DNA of 64,000 bases from Darksidea phi (Eukaryota; Ascomycota; Dothideomycetes; Pleosporales; Lentitheciaceae). Location: contig JASJFT010000080.1 of assembly GCA_030770425.1 (NCBI GenBank), positions 124,001 to 188,000 on the forward strand. The letters are read 5' to 3'. The notes beneath the pieces were generated by a model. The model worked only from the letters and a program-made list of their open reading frames with translations. It had not been told where the DNA came from and did no database searches. Every line of letters begins with the position of its first letter. Position 1 is the first letter of the stretch. Position numbers and translations under genes: made by a program. Positions 10,140-20,400 of the stretch are shown here, piece after piece.

Positions 10140-11915
10140 TCACTCATCATCGCCCATAACACTGTCCGCTCTAGGCTTGCTAAGGTTCTTCACGCCTTCC
10201 ACAATCTCCTCTCCAATCTCCTCCCCTCTCCACAAAAAGTTGAATTGCACATCTTCCCATCCCAACCGCTGCTTAACTTCCACATCAATATCCTCCGTTG
10301 GCGTCAAGACACTAGCCGTGATATGGGCCCTGCTCTGTACCTCCTTCCACTCTCTCACAAGCGGCAGAATATCATACTTTAGGACAACAATCGTCAAGAT
10401 AATAGTGATCTCGTTCATAAAAAGGAAGCGGCCAGGGCATAGCGATGCTCCGCCGCCAAAGGCGCGGAAAGAGGATGCGGGCGCTTTAGCACCGGATCCG
10501 ACACCGGGAATGAAGCGCTCGGCGTCGAACGAGGATGCGGACTTGCCCCAGATAGAGCGATCGGCGTGGAGGTCGCCCGATGGAGTGAAGACGACGGAAT
10601 CTTTCTTGAGGAGGTAGCCGTCGATCATGGTATCTTCTAGGACTATCCTGCCTGAAGCGTTGAAGGAGAGGACGCGGAGAGTCTCGTTGACGAAGGATTC
10701 TAGCTCGGGGCAATTGCCGACTACATCTGAGATGTCGATGGTGTGCTCTCGCTCTGTGCTAGAAGGTTGCGCAAAGCGCATGAGCTCTTCGCGGAGCTTT
10801 TGGAGAAGTTGTGGTCGGGAGTAAAGGTAGACGATAGACCAGAATGCGGTAGGAACCGAGTTGACCATAAGCGCGAAGCAGATGCTCATGTCGAAGTGGG
10901 CGATGTCTTGCTCGGAGATCTCATATTTCTGGTTCATGTTCCAGCGGTTGCGGACGAGCTGTGATGCTGTCTCGTAACCCTTGTTGGCGTAGTATTGCTT
11001 GAAGGCTTTGAATAGACGTTGGCGGCCGCGGTATGCTTTTGGTGCGAGAATGTGAGGGTACACGTTTAGACCCATCCATACAAACTCGTCCTTAATGTCC
11101 CTGCGGACTTGTTAGTACATGTTTCATGATTAATCATGGGTTTTGCTCACCAGAAACCGCTTTCAACCTCCAGATCGTGGAAAGGATTCTGCTCTGCACC
11201 ATATACCGCATCTGTAGTAGCCTGGGTCATCATGTGCCTGAGCCATCCGAACAATTTCATTTGTCCCGATGCGCTCATAGACTCGACAGTGTCTAGATGC
11301 GAATACAAATGCTTCGTCAATGAGCGAGTGGTGGCTGTTAAGCCCTCTCCAGGCGACATTGCCTCGTGCATCGTTTTGATCGTCTCTGGTCGAAGGCCCC
11401 ACATGCCATCCTCTTTCATGTTTTGAGAGAGTTCGTGCATGGCATGTTTCGAAGGCTCGAGAAACCGGCGCACAAATTCGACAGCATATGGTCCGAATGA
11501 TATGTGCTTCGCGTGGCGATCTACCAACGCGGCCAGATGTGGTGATTTAACGACGTAGATTTTGCTCCTGGGTACGCGGAGAGAGTATATGGGGAAATTT
11601 GTGCGTTTGCTGGGCACGTCAGCAATTGACTTTGGAGCACTGCAACGGTATGACATACCTGACACGCGAATAATATAGGTTTCCATGTCGGATCATGCCC
11701 CAGAGATGACCGAAGAAGGGGAAAGGTTGTGATATTACAGGAGGTTCGTTCTGATCGAAAGAAACATTGAACCATCTATCGAGAAAGTAAAGTCCCAAAA
11801 GGGAGAGGACTAAAAGAACAATGACAATCATGATGGATTGTTCAAGAAGAGATAATGGAGAAGACTGTGGTAGTGATTGTGCTGATGCTTGTACAAACTC
11901 TTGATGGGAGTACAT
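10140..11915 (-). CDS. Cytochrome P450, CYP7/CYP8-like microsomal monooxygenase (three exons)
   Basis: Spliced model: exons 11915-11659, 11609-11151 and 11100-10140 (TGA), introns of 49 and 50 nt; the second has a perfect TACTAAC branch site. It predicts 558 aa, or 530 if the Met at 11831 just before the membrane anchor is used. Features in order: N-terminal anchor (MIVIVLLVLSLLGLYFL), a proline-rich hinge then FPFFGHLWG, helix I ALMVNSVPTAFW (about 315-326), ExxR motif ETLR (378-381), FDAERF (430-435), and the heme loop FGGGASLCPG (453-462) with Cys460 as thiolate ligand. Helix I lacks the usual acid-alcohol pair and has the N-x-x-P-x-x-F-W pattern of the CYP7/CYP8 group, where oxysterol or prostanoid substrates are known in animals. 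The fungal substrate cannot be told from sequence. The protein should face the cytosol on the ER and need an NADPH-P450 reductase. Confidence 0.92.
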
Positions 11916-13514
11916 GTACCTTTTGAACTTTAGTAGTCCTCTTCTCGTGGTGCTAGTCCGCCTTCGACCGACCTATAGTCATCACATCATCACTACTCGC
12001 TGTCATACCACCCCATCGCTTGCGGTGATTAATTCAGCCTCGCCATTGATGGCTGAGACTTGATATCCCAAGCCATCAAATGTAGCGAGTTTCTAGTCCC
12101 CGAATACGATGCGCCGCCGATGCCCGTCGCTTCGGAAGTAGAGCACCAGCCATCTGTACATCTTCAAGTCGAGGCAGTTAAGATAAGTCGATGCTAAACC
12201 CTTCTCGTCTAAGACGTCTAATTGATGTCTCCCTAGGCGCCGGAGATGGAAGGCTTCAGAGCGGGAGGATTGGTCTCAGGTTAACGCTAGTGAGGCGGCT
12301 CGGTGATTTTCTACACCAGGTGGCGTCGCATCGATTCCTTAATACCCGCTCACCAACTTTGGGAATAAAACCGGCACTAACGGTACGATTGAAGAGGCTT
12401 CGTTGTTGTTGTGGAGGCCGAGTGGGGCAAGCTATAGTTTCAATTATCCGCCGCGTCGCTGACATAACATGCCTCGGCTTACGTGGGGGCTGTGTAACCT
12501 ATTCTTGTACAATGGCTCTACACCTGTTTTGAAAACACCATCGTGGCCCGCATTGAGCTAGCAACCAGACTATAGTAGTGCCATCAGAAAGCCCCGAGTG
12601 GCGCCTTACACTCTCTCGATCCAGGCTAGGGTCTGCACCCCTGCGTAGTTTATGCTTCGAAGCTACCTAGGGTGTCGTAAGGCGTCTCTGGGTTTTTACC
12701 TCACGGTTTACATGCAGATCCCATCGTTGCCAGCGGCCCTGGCGGAGTCGCGGTTCCTGCCGTTAGAAGGTTGGGATTCAGCTTGACCATCCCAATACGT
12801 GGAACTTGCAGCCGAACTTCCCGTTTATTCTGTTACTACATTACCCATCGGAACAAAAATAGATCGTCACATCGGAAGCCCGACCGACATAACCCGTAAC
12901 CTCAGTCGCGGATCTTGGAACTGGGAGGTCATCATCGAACGGCACATTGGCGCAATAGCGCGGCATTCCCCGTCGCGACGCTAAATGCGTGAGCAGTACA
13001 TTGACTTCGCGCTGGAAAACGATCGGTCCCCGGTCGCTAGTGCTGTCACGATAATGCAGTCTCGCTTCGAGCCGTCCACTTGAGCGGGCCAACCAGTTTC
13101 GCCTAGTTAGAGCTACCTTCAGTAAAAGGAAGCTTCGCCAGTGAGCTCGACTCGGGGAAGCAACGCCAGCATCTGTCAGAAAATCGGCATCTGGACAAAG
13201 TGTCTGACCAGTCTCACCGCCTTCACTCGTGAATCTTACTAGATCTGGTGGGGATTGAATTACGCTGTCATGTACAGATTCAGATTTCGCTCGTCCCAGT
13301 CATAGAGTCTATGCAAGCTTTCTACATATACAGTAGCAGCAAAAGAAGGTCTCAATTATGCTATCACGCGATGTGCAAAGATATACGAGTAACAGATGAA
13401 GACTTCAGATTTCGACTACAACGCTGCATACATGTATGAGACTGCGTAAACTACACCTCCGCTTGGAGACCTTCTCCCCCTCGACTTCCAACCAAGAGCG
13501 GAAGATGTCTATGT
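11916..13514. other. Intergenic region between P450 and second receptor
   Basis: About 1.6 kb holding the P450 promoter and the 3' flank of the second receptor. Open frames at 12191-12532, 12799-12984 and 13248-13439 show no recognised protein. Two short stretches, near 13262-13290 and 13352-13415, resemble each other loosely (both contain TTCAGATTTCG). Composition is normal, without RIP signature. Confidence 0.5.
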
Positions 13515-14814
13515 TTAGAAAGCTCTTCCCTTCTCCAAATCATTGTTGTGTGTAGGATGGACAGTAACGAACTCCAGAGAGGCGATGTTATCCTCACTTT
13601 GCGTCCGCTCGCTCCCATCATCTTTCGTCGAAGTAGACGAAACTAACAAAGAAGGCTTTTTCAGAGAAGACGTCTTGGAAGAGCCATTCCTATGATTGAG
13701 CTGCGGCATGTAGCGAACGAAGCTCGGAAGCTGCACTGGCTGCTTCGACGAACTCTTGGCGCTAGACTCTCCATGAGTGCTGACGAAGAGTTGTCGGAAG
13801 GAGGCGACACATGCAATAATGATTGCGACGCTGTTCTCAACGAATGACCAAATGTAAAGCCAGACAATCTCAGTTGGACGATCGTTGGAGTTGACCAGGG
13901 TCACGCGAATGATCGCGACGATCATGATGGCTACCGTGGCGGCGAAGATCGTGAAGAGGATGATCTTCTTTCGGAGTGGTACGCGAGTGTTCCAAAGCAC
14001 GGTGACCGGAAGAGAAAGAACTGTGTTGGGTCAGGGCAGAGCGTGTTAATGGTATCGAAGCACTTACTTAGAAGATCGGTGCCGACATCAAGGCCGCAGT
14101 TGGCTTGAAGGGTTCGATTGACCCAGGCAATACGCGGGTAAGTCGCACAGTTCACTGCAGTTTGAATTAGCCACCAGCTCATCGCTCCAACCTTCGAATA
14201 AACTTACTGAAGATGAACTCGACTGGTTTAACGGTGGTAGTGCACTCCCACTGGATATCTGCAATGCACCCAATATACGCAACAGCCGTGATCGCAAGAA
14301 CGATCCACCACCAAATCTTGAAGCTGCGGATCTGGTTGCCTAGCTTGGCAAAGAAGATCATGAAAGAAAATTTGATCGCCCACAGTCCGCTATAGAAGAG
14401 GATGTTCATAGGCGCAACGACTTTCATCAGTTTGTCGAAATTGCGGATGGCTGCCGCATCAAAGGGGTACTCGCCACGCACAGTTGCGTAGTGGCGGAAC
14501 TCGATGGGCATATGGATTTTCCAGACGATAGCTGTTGCCAAGAGCATGAGCCATGCCAGGATAACGAGGGCATCGTCCCAGGCAAGCTTGCCGCCGATGC
14601 GGAGACGAATACCCAGGCGAGTGAGGACGAAGGCGAGAGTTACGCCTGTGAATGTCCACATCGTTGCCTTTGAGTGACCGTCGTTAGCAATGGTCACTCA
14701 GGTTTTGAGAGTGCTACTCACAAAGAATGCCGGCTCTGATACTTCAGCATGGTTGCGTGGTGTGGCCTGGATGCTCAGGTCCGCCTTCATCATCACCTTC
14801 ATGATTTCAGTCAT
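13515..14814 (-). CDS. Second PTH11/rhodopsin-type seven-transmembrane receptor-like protein (four exons)
   Basis: Spliced model: exons 14814-14722, 14667-14208, 14154-14068 and 14020-13515, introns of 54, 53 and 47 nt, all GT..AG; the first carries a GCTAAC branch site. Predicted 381 aa. Seven helices can be placed: WTFTGVTLAFVLTRLGIRL; WDDALVILAWLML; MNILFYSGLWAIKFSFMIFF; WWWIVLAITAVAYIGCIADI; the family motif GTDLLILSLPVTVLW, made only by joining exons 3 and 4; ILFTIFAATVAIMIVAII; and YIWSFVENSVAIIIACVASF. WDD after helix 1 and Cys residues in the extracellular loop are typical. The tail is Ser-rich and probably cytosolic. The start at 14814 (context CAAGATGAC) is preferred; an in-frame Met further upstream at 14919 is possible. 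The ligand is unknown. It is not a close copy of the receptor at 5302-6507. Confidence 0.87.
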
Positions 14815-15009
14815 CTTGACAATAATCTTCGTCTTTGAAAATATGAATTGATCAGAGTATGAAATGACTTGAACGGTAGAAGGATGCAACGACTGCCGAC
14901 CAAGTGCTCTTATCGGCAACTGCTTCGTCCCCCCTTCAAGTCTTAAACCTCAATCTCGGGAATGCACCGCCATCCACTCCACCTACACCATCATTTTCAT
15001 CCATTCCCG

Positions 15010-15042
15010 ACGCCAACCTAACGCCAACCTAACGCCAACCCA
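15010..15042. repeat. Three tandem copies of an 11-mer
   Basis: ACGCCAACCTA is repeated three times without gap, the last copy ending CCA. It does not match the TTAGGG telomere motif. It is probably a chance slippage product in the divergent promoter region. Confidence 0.75.
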
Positions 15043-15475
15043 CTTCCGTCTGTACAGCCCAAGACAGCTGCATCAATCACCGAACCGAGCCTTACAATAG
15101 AAATCAACGCACGCGGATCTACCATGAAGGCAATCACGTCCCATCCACCAATGAAGTTGCAGCTCTGCTCCCGACTGCATTCACGAGGACCCGCTAACCA
15201 GGATGCCAGCCATGTCGATATTCTCGCTCCGACGAGCGCGTGGAAATCCTGCAACCCCGCCTCAACCACATGGCCCCGGCGGCTTGGTCCTTGCTATTCC
15301 GTACTGCGGGATGGCTGAGCGTGCGTTCAATTCGCTCATGTGCCGCGGCGATAATCCCTGCATAGCGTTGCAATAACGCCGGCCGCAGTGCGCCTCGCGC
15401 TACGACCTTTTAGTGTCGGGAACCTCAACCTTAGTATCATTTTCAAATACCGACACTAGTGAAGTGGAGGATAAC

Positions 15476-15560
15476 GGGGGCGTTTATTTTGGACGTTGGG
15501 TTGGGGGCCGGACGGTAACTTTTGGTTGGGGGGGTTTAGGCGGTAGTGAGGGATGGCGGG
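15476..15560 (+). other. G-run cluster, possible G-quadruplex, upstream of the 97-residue gene
   Basis: Plus-strand runs of G occur at 15476-15480, 15498-15500, 15503-15507 and 15528-15534, with another run just downstream at about 15557-15562, separated by T-rich spacers. Four or more runs within about 90 nt could form a G-quadruplex, though one spacer is long (about 17-20 nt). It ends about 200 nt before the start codon at 15759. Confidence 0.35.
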
Positions 15561-15758
15561 GGTTTGTTAAGCGCGTGGCTTAGGCAAGTGCGATTCCGCC
15601 TTCTATACAAAAGTCGGCATTGCTCGTGAAGCTCGTCATCACTCGTAACCAGATCACCTTCGTCTCCCTTCCTTCTGTATTCCATCAAGAATTTATTTCA
15701 AGAACCAACGTCCTATCATTTTCAATCTTTCAAGTCTCTCAAACACCACAACTTCAAG

Positions 15759-16114
15759 ATGCAGCCCTTCAAATCCACCGCCGTCCTTCACACCACTACA
15801 ACCATCACATCAAAACGCTCAACCATCGCAAAAGAAAACGAGACAGTCGCACTACCCAAAATCAATCTCCTGTTCGGCTCAGGCAGCCTGACACCGTGGC
15901 TCTGCGCGCTATTCTTCATCTGGAGGGCATCCATGTTGGCGTTTGCTTCGGAGGCAGATAGGAAGCTGCTTTGGCAGGATTGTGAGTACTGTCTAATCCA
16001 GAACTGCTAGTTTGGTAGAATGTATGCTAATAGAGAGATGCAGATGTTGCATTGGGTCTCTTCACCGTGAGGTGGTTTGCAGCGCCAGCCGAGAAGAAAG
16101 TTGTTGTGTTGTAA
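15759..16114 (+). CDS. Small hydrophobic protein, 97 residues, two exons, function unknown
   Basis: Exon 1 is 15759-15981 and exon 2 is 16044-16114 (TAA), with a 62-nt intron (GTGAGT donor, GCTAAT branch site, GATGCAG acceptor). Without splicing the frame would run into the intron and add ECYCLIQNC; splicing gives WQDYVALGLFTVRWF followed by APAEKKVVVL. The start is in a good context (CAAG before ATG) after a pyrimidine-rich leader. Residues 1-34 are Ser/Thr- and Lys-rich, residues about 44-63 (LTPWLCALFFIWRASMLAFA) look like a membrane helix, and residues 75-86 form a second hydrophobic stretch. There is no cleavable signal peptide at the N terminus. I do not recognise the family. It is the last intact gene before the RIP-mutated block, about 270 bp from its edge. 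Confidence 0.7.
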
Positions 16115-16384
16115 TTGAGATATTGGATTTTGGAGGGATTGGGTATGGATGAAACCGGGTCTTTACGATTGGCGTTTGGTGTTGAATCTGACATGATATC
16201 CATGTCCTAATAGGACCAAATGCAATAAGCACATTTATCTTACATAACACGTTCCAACTGATTGCTTGATGTCCGCTTTTGGTGAGATGAAACGAGCGAT
16301 TAACAGATACTACTTCGGAACCATGACACTTCAAGGATTTTCGAAATGGGCCTTAACAGGTGTTTTGATCTTATAACGTGTTTC
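16115..16384. other. 3' flank of the small gene up to the edge of the RIP-mutated block
   Basis: About 270 nt of normal composition with many CA and TG dinucleotides. The minus-strand frame 16062-16334 overlaps the gene exon and is not convincing. It is the last unmutated unique sequence before the transposon end at 16385. Confidence 0.5.
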
Positions 16385-16417
16385 ATAAGCGAGCGGTCAA
16401 TATAAGCGAGCGGTCAA
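16385..16417. repeat. Iterated terminal repeat of the Fot1/pogo element, two 16-bp copies
   Basis: ATAAGCGAGCGGTCAA occurs twice, at 16385-16400 and 16402-16417, spaced 17 bp apart, just outside the stop codon of the transposase relic. It still contains CA dinucleotides, so it lies at or beyond the limit of RIP. Repeated boxes at the terminus are plausible transposase binding sites. A degenerate inverted partner may lie at 18310-18327. Confidence 0.6.
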
Positions 16418-16497
16418 CCTCATCAACTTTTCGCGCACAAAAAGCCACGTAGTTCAACAACGCATTAGAATTCTATTAAAATAGTACTAGTAATAGA

Positions 16498-17760
16498 TTA
16501 AGTAGTATCTATAGTAGGCTTCTTATACGTTCGTAAGTTATACCTAGGTTCTCTACAGCGCGTATAGCGCGCTAAAGCCTATCGACTTATACCTAATTAC
16601 GTAGTAACTTAACATCTTTCGTTCTCTTACTACTACTTAGTAGCCTTTTAAATAATAATAGCCTCCCCCTCTATCTTAGTTAGGACGCTCTACTTCTAGA
16701 TCCTCTTCTTTTTACGCGCTCTATACATTATAGTAGCCTTAATTACCTTCTCTAGGCTCGTAATTCGTTCGTATATAAGTATAGCTTTATAAGCTATTAC
16801 CTTAATACCTTTTCTTAGCTAATTAATAACTATAATAATAGAAGTAGGTAATAAGCTCTTATACCTACGTACGTACTTACGAATTAATATTAATTAAGCC
16901 TCTACTTCGCGCGTGTTACTTAGTATTCTAGCCTCCTATATAATCTCTAGTAGGGCTATTAGCGACGGCGTCCTTAGCTTAATATTAAGCTTCGAGATTA
17001 CTACCTCTAGATTATATAGAAATAGGCTAGCGCCTTAAAAGCTCGTATAGATATTCTTTTCTATAATAGTCTTATTATAAGCTATATAGAAGGTAGGTAG
17101 AAATTTAAGCTTTATAATATAGCTAATATAATTATAAATTAAACTATTAATCTAATCCCTATATACGTACTTTAACGGTAAGAAATAGCCTATATTAAGT
17201 AGCTATAGGAGGTATAATAAATAAGCTAGTATATAGAGAGTATAGATTTTATTCTTCTTATAGAGGTCCTAGAATTCCTTTAAGATATAACTACTATAGC
17301 TATTAAGAATTAGTAGCTAATACGCGTCTACTCTACGATCTATCGTATACCTAATAAAGTACTTTAGCTAGATAACTCCTAGATTATTATTTATTTAGCC
17401 GTTATTACTAATACTAATAGTCTAATTACCTAGTATATTATTACCCTTGTACTAGATAGAGAGATAGTACTAACTAGTAAAGATAATAAAGAGTAGAATA
17501 GTCTACCTAGTAGTATTAATTCCTTATATTATAGTAACCTACTCGTAATTACCTCTAGAGATAGATAAACTTCTCTCGTATAACTAGTTCTAGTTATAGT
17601 TACTTATCTAAGTAGTTACTACTTTAACCTAAGCTAAGGGTAAGTTACTCCGGGAGACTCCTAATCTAAGCCTAAGTATATATTAGAAGGTTTAAAATTA
17701 GACCTATATAGCCCCTAAGTATAAACGAAGGGGCCTATTTAAGGAACTTAATACTCGGTT
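16498..17760 (-). pseudogene. Fot1/pogo DDE transposase relic, CENP-B type
   Basis: On the minus strand one frame runs from about 17,640 to a TAA at 16498-16500, broken only by TAA/TAG codons. It follows fungal pogo transposases in order: NYEWVTII; GWINNNLGVIWLKYF, family form GWTNDELG..WL; LLILNSYSSY, family form LLILDGHGSH with the second catalytic Asp now Asn; YLLYLLQLLNIG, family form HSSHLLQPLDVG; KLNIKLRTPSL; a basic stretch ARKKKR; and a C-terminal knuckle-like CREPRYNLRTYKK where His and Cys became Tyr. The upstream part, with KPSNIY before the first catalytic Asp, lies in another frame near 17,660-17,820, so at least one indel exists. The N terminus was not resolved. The product cannot be functional. 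Confidence 0.85.
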
Positions 17761-18639
17761 ATACTTTTCTAGTTACGTATAGCTTTATTTTAGCTAAGAC
17801 TATTATATTCTACTTAACTACCTTCTTTAATAATCTATCTCTCGTCGCCTAAATCTTACCTACTCTAACTACTATCTATATAGATTATTAATAAATATAG
17901 CTAGGTCCTAGTTATTCCCTCTACGTTCGATAGTATAGTAATAACTATAATAAGTAATATACCGGGTAGTACTTGAGCTATATCTAGGTAGTAGCCTACG
18001 GTTCCTAGTAATAAGCTAAGTAATAGTCTTAGTAGAGAGTATAATTTCCGTATCCTTACTACCGAATCTATTAGTTTTACCTAGGTCTACGTATAATAAG
18101 ACTAGATTAAATTAGTTTAAAATTAAGGATATATCCTCGTCGCTTTACTACCGAGGCCGCGTTTCTACGCTCGTAGTATACTATCCCTACTACCTAGACT
18201 ATAATACGCTTATTAAGCTACCCGCCCTAGATAATAGAGATATAGTCGACTACGATATAGCCCTTACTATCTATAGTATTATTTCCGATAATAACTAGAG
18301 TATCGGCTAGTTTACTCGCTTGCTTAGCCGATAGTAGTAACGTATACAAGTAAGGTATACCGTTAATTACTACTAATAGTAATAGCTTCTACTTTATTAG
18401 CTATTATAATTCGCTATAGCCGTATACTACTAATAAGTTACTTTCTATACTCGAAGAGAATAACGACGTTATTATCGCTATAGAGCTAGGTTAGGGTAAC
18501 GAGGCCGGTAACGAGGTAGGTAATAACTTTAAGGAAGATAAGAACTAGTAGCTAAATAGTATTAATAATAATACGGGCCCGTATTAACGTAAGTAGTTTA
18601 ATAACGAATCTTTATTTTTAGTAAGACCTATACTTTAAG

Positions 18640-20400
18640 ATATAACTAAGTTAATAGAAAATACTAGAAATCCGTCTAATACTAGACGCTAAATTACTCG
18701 ACCTTTACTTTCTATATTACTATTCTTAGATACTCTACTACTAATTTTATAAACGGTCCTAAATTCTAAACGTCGATATTATTAAGTATAACTATAAAGT
18801 CCTCCCTCTATTCTAGTAATAATATATTATAACTATTAAAAAGCTTCGATCTAAATATATATATACTATCTTTAACGATAGTCTAGTAGGTCTAGAGCTC
18901 GTAGATAGGGCCTTAGGTATAGATAGTAAAGAAAAGTAGAGGTTTAGTATTTAAGGTTATAGGTAGAGTATCGGAACTTATTATACCGCGATCTATTAGG
19001 TTATTAAGATTAAGCTATATTTTAAGTCTATAAGTCCTAGAAACTAAAGCTTAGTTCTTTACCTCGAAGATTTATTTACTAGTTAAGTAGACCTTACCCT
19101 TAATAATAGTAAATAGGAAGACGAGATCTAAGATACGTAGGGTAGGTACTAGGATTAATATTAGTTTAAGCGGCCCGTCTAGCTTATACTATACTATCTC
19201 GTTCTAGAGCTATATAAGGAATTTTCTAGTCTTAACCTTATTAAGATTTTATAATAAGAGATTAAAGATAAGAGCCGCGAGTTATATACCTATTAAGATA
19301 TTAGAATAAAGGGTTTTAATCGAGGAACCTAGAAGGGCTAGAGTAGATATTATACTTAAGTTCTAGAAATTATTAGCTAGTATATAAATAGGTACGTTAT
19401 TTATTAAGAACTTAGAGGATATATAAGACTTACTAGTAGACTACTATTAATACTTCTATAACGGAGCCGAGACGTCGTTAATCTCTAGTTACTAGATACT
19501 AGATATAAAGCTTAAACTAAAATATAACTATTAGGGGACTACTAGCTTAAGCTCCCCTTACTAGTCGGCTTTTTTATAGGTATAGAGATTCTTAAGGCCT
19601 AGAACCTTAAGGGCGGTATAGAGTAGATTAATAAAGTTATCCTTACTAGTCTAAGTTCTAATATTTTTAAGATAGCTATTATAGAGTTCTTAGACTATAA
19701 TATAGAGTTTAGATCGATACTTCTTAGAGACTTCGGCGTTTATAACGCGATCGATAGCGGCTTAGATATAGTTAGGTAGCTTAGTATATATATAGATCTC
19801 GACGGCTATAAGATTCTTATAGTAGTAGATAGTAGTAGTATTAGAAGAGTACTAGATTCGTTCTATCCCTACTTCCGATAGGGCTATAGAACGCCGTAAT
19901 AAAGTCTATTTAAGAGCTAAAGTATTATTAGCTACGGGATCTATATCTTCCCCGTTTAATATTTTTAAGTTCTTCTTAGAGAGCTAGTCCTTAGAGAGAG
20001 AAAGTTCTAGCTCGTCGTTTTTAACTTTAGAGTCTTCTTATAAGTTCTTAGAAAGCTCGTATTAGAGGGGAGAAAATCTTCGAGGCTATTTTACGAGATA
20101 TATATCTTATAGCTTATTAACTTCGACTTTAAAGTCTTATTATACGCGCTTCTATTTAGTATAGGCCGGCTAGAAAGTAGGTATAGAAGAGGTAAAAGAG
20201 GGTTAGATATATTATAGTTACGTACTACTTTAAGTACTAGAATACTATATAAATTTTATAATAAAGCTCTTATTTCGAGGTCTAGTTATAAGTTAGTACT
20301 TATTAAACTTAGTAGGGGTAGAATTAGGTCGTAGAGCTATAGGTATAAAAAGAGAAGTATAACGCGTAGTATAGTACTAGATATATAATAACGGGATTAA
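18640..20400 (-). pseudogene. Unidentified RIP-mutated coding frame, about 590 codons
   Basis: A single minus-strand frame (codons starting at positions divisible by 3) stays protein-like over about 1.7 kb if TAA and TAG are taken as former Gln or Trp. It contains charged helical stretches such as KVKNDELELSLSKD and AAIDRVINAEVSKKYRSKL, then LLYTALKVLGLKNLYTYKKA, and later more hydrophobic parts such as FLINNVPIYILANNF and LDLVFLFTIIKGKV. A Lys/Arg-rich segment lies near 20,110-20,160. I do not recognise the protein. It sits next to the pogo element, so it could belong to another transposon or to a duplicated host gene. The limits are approximate and no start can be placed, because ATG codons are destroyed. 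Confidence 0.45.

Larger units (their letters stand above)
14920..15758. other. Intergenic region upstream of the 97-residue gene
   Basis: Between two divergently transcribed genes, so it should hold both promoters. It contains an 11-bp triplicate at 15010-15042 and a G-run cluster at 15476-15560, described separately. The frames at 15018-15269 and 15124-15318 are not convincing genes. From about 15,650 the sequence is pyrimidine-rich, as in fungal 5' leaders. Confidence 0.5.
16385..18327 (-). mobile_element. RIP-killed Fot1/pogo-type DNA transposon
   Basis: About 1.94 kb, the usual size of fungal pogo elements. The left end is the iterated repeat at 16385-16417. The right end is proposed at 18310-18327, where GTTTACTCGCTTGCTTAG matches the inverted left repeat (GTTGACCGCTCGCTTAT) at about 15 of 17 positions with one gap. 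A minus-strand transposase relic fills much of the interior. The left end is well supported; the right end rests on one imperfect match made by eye. Confidence 0.55.

Noticed and set aside
12191..12532. 113-residue open frame upstream of the P450 gene
   Set aside because: Basic, Cys-containing sequence without family match, in the expected P450 promoter; probably chance.
15010..15042. Telomere-like repeat
   Set aside because: The ACGCCAACCTA unit does not match TTAGGG or its complement and has only three copies.
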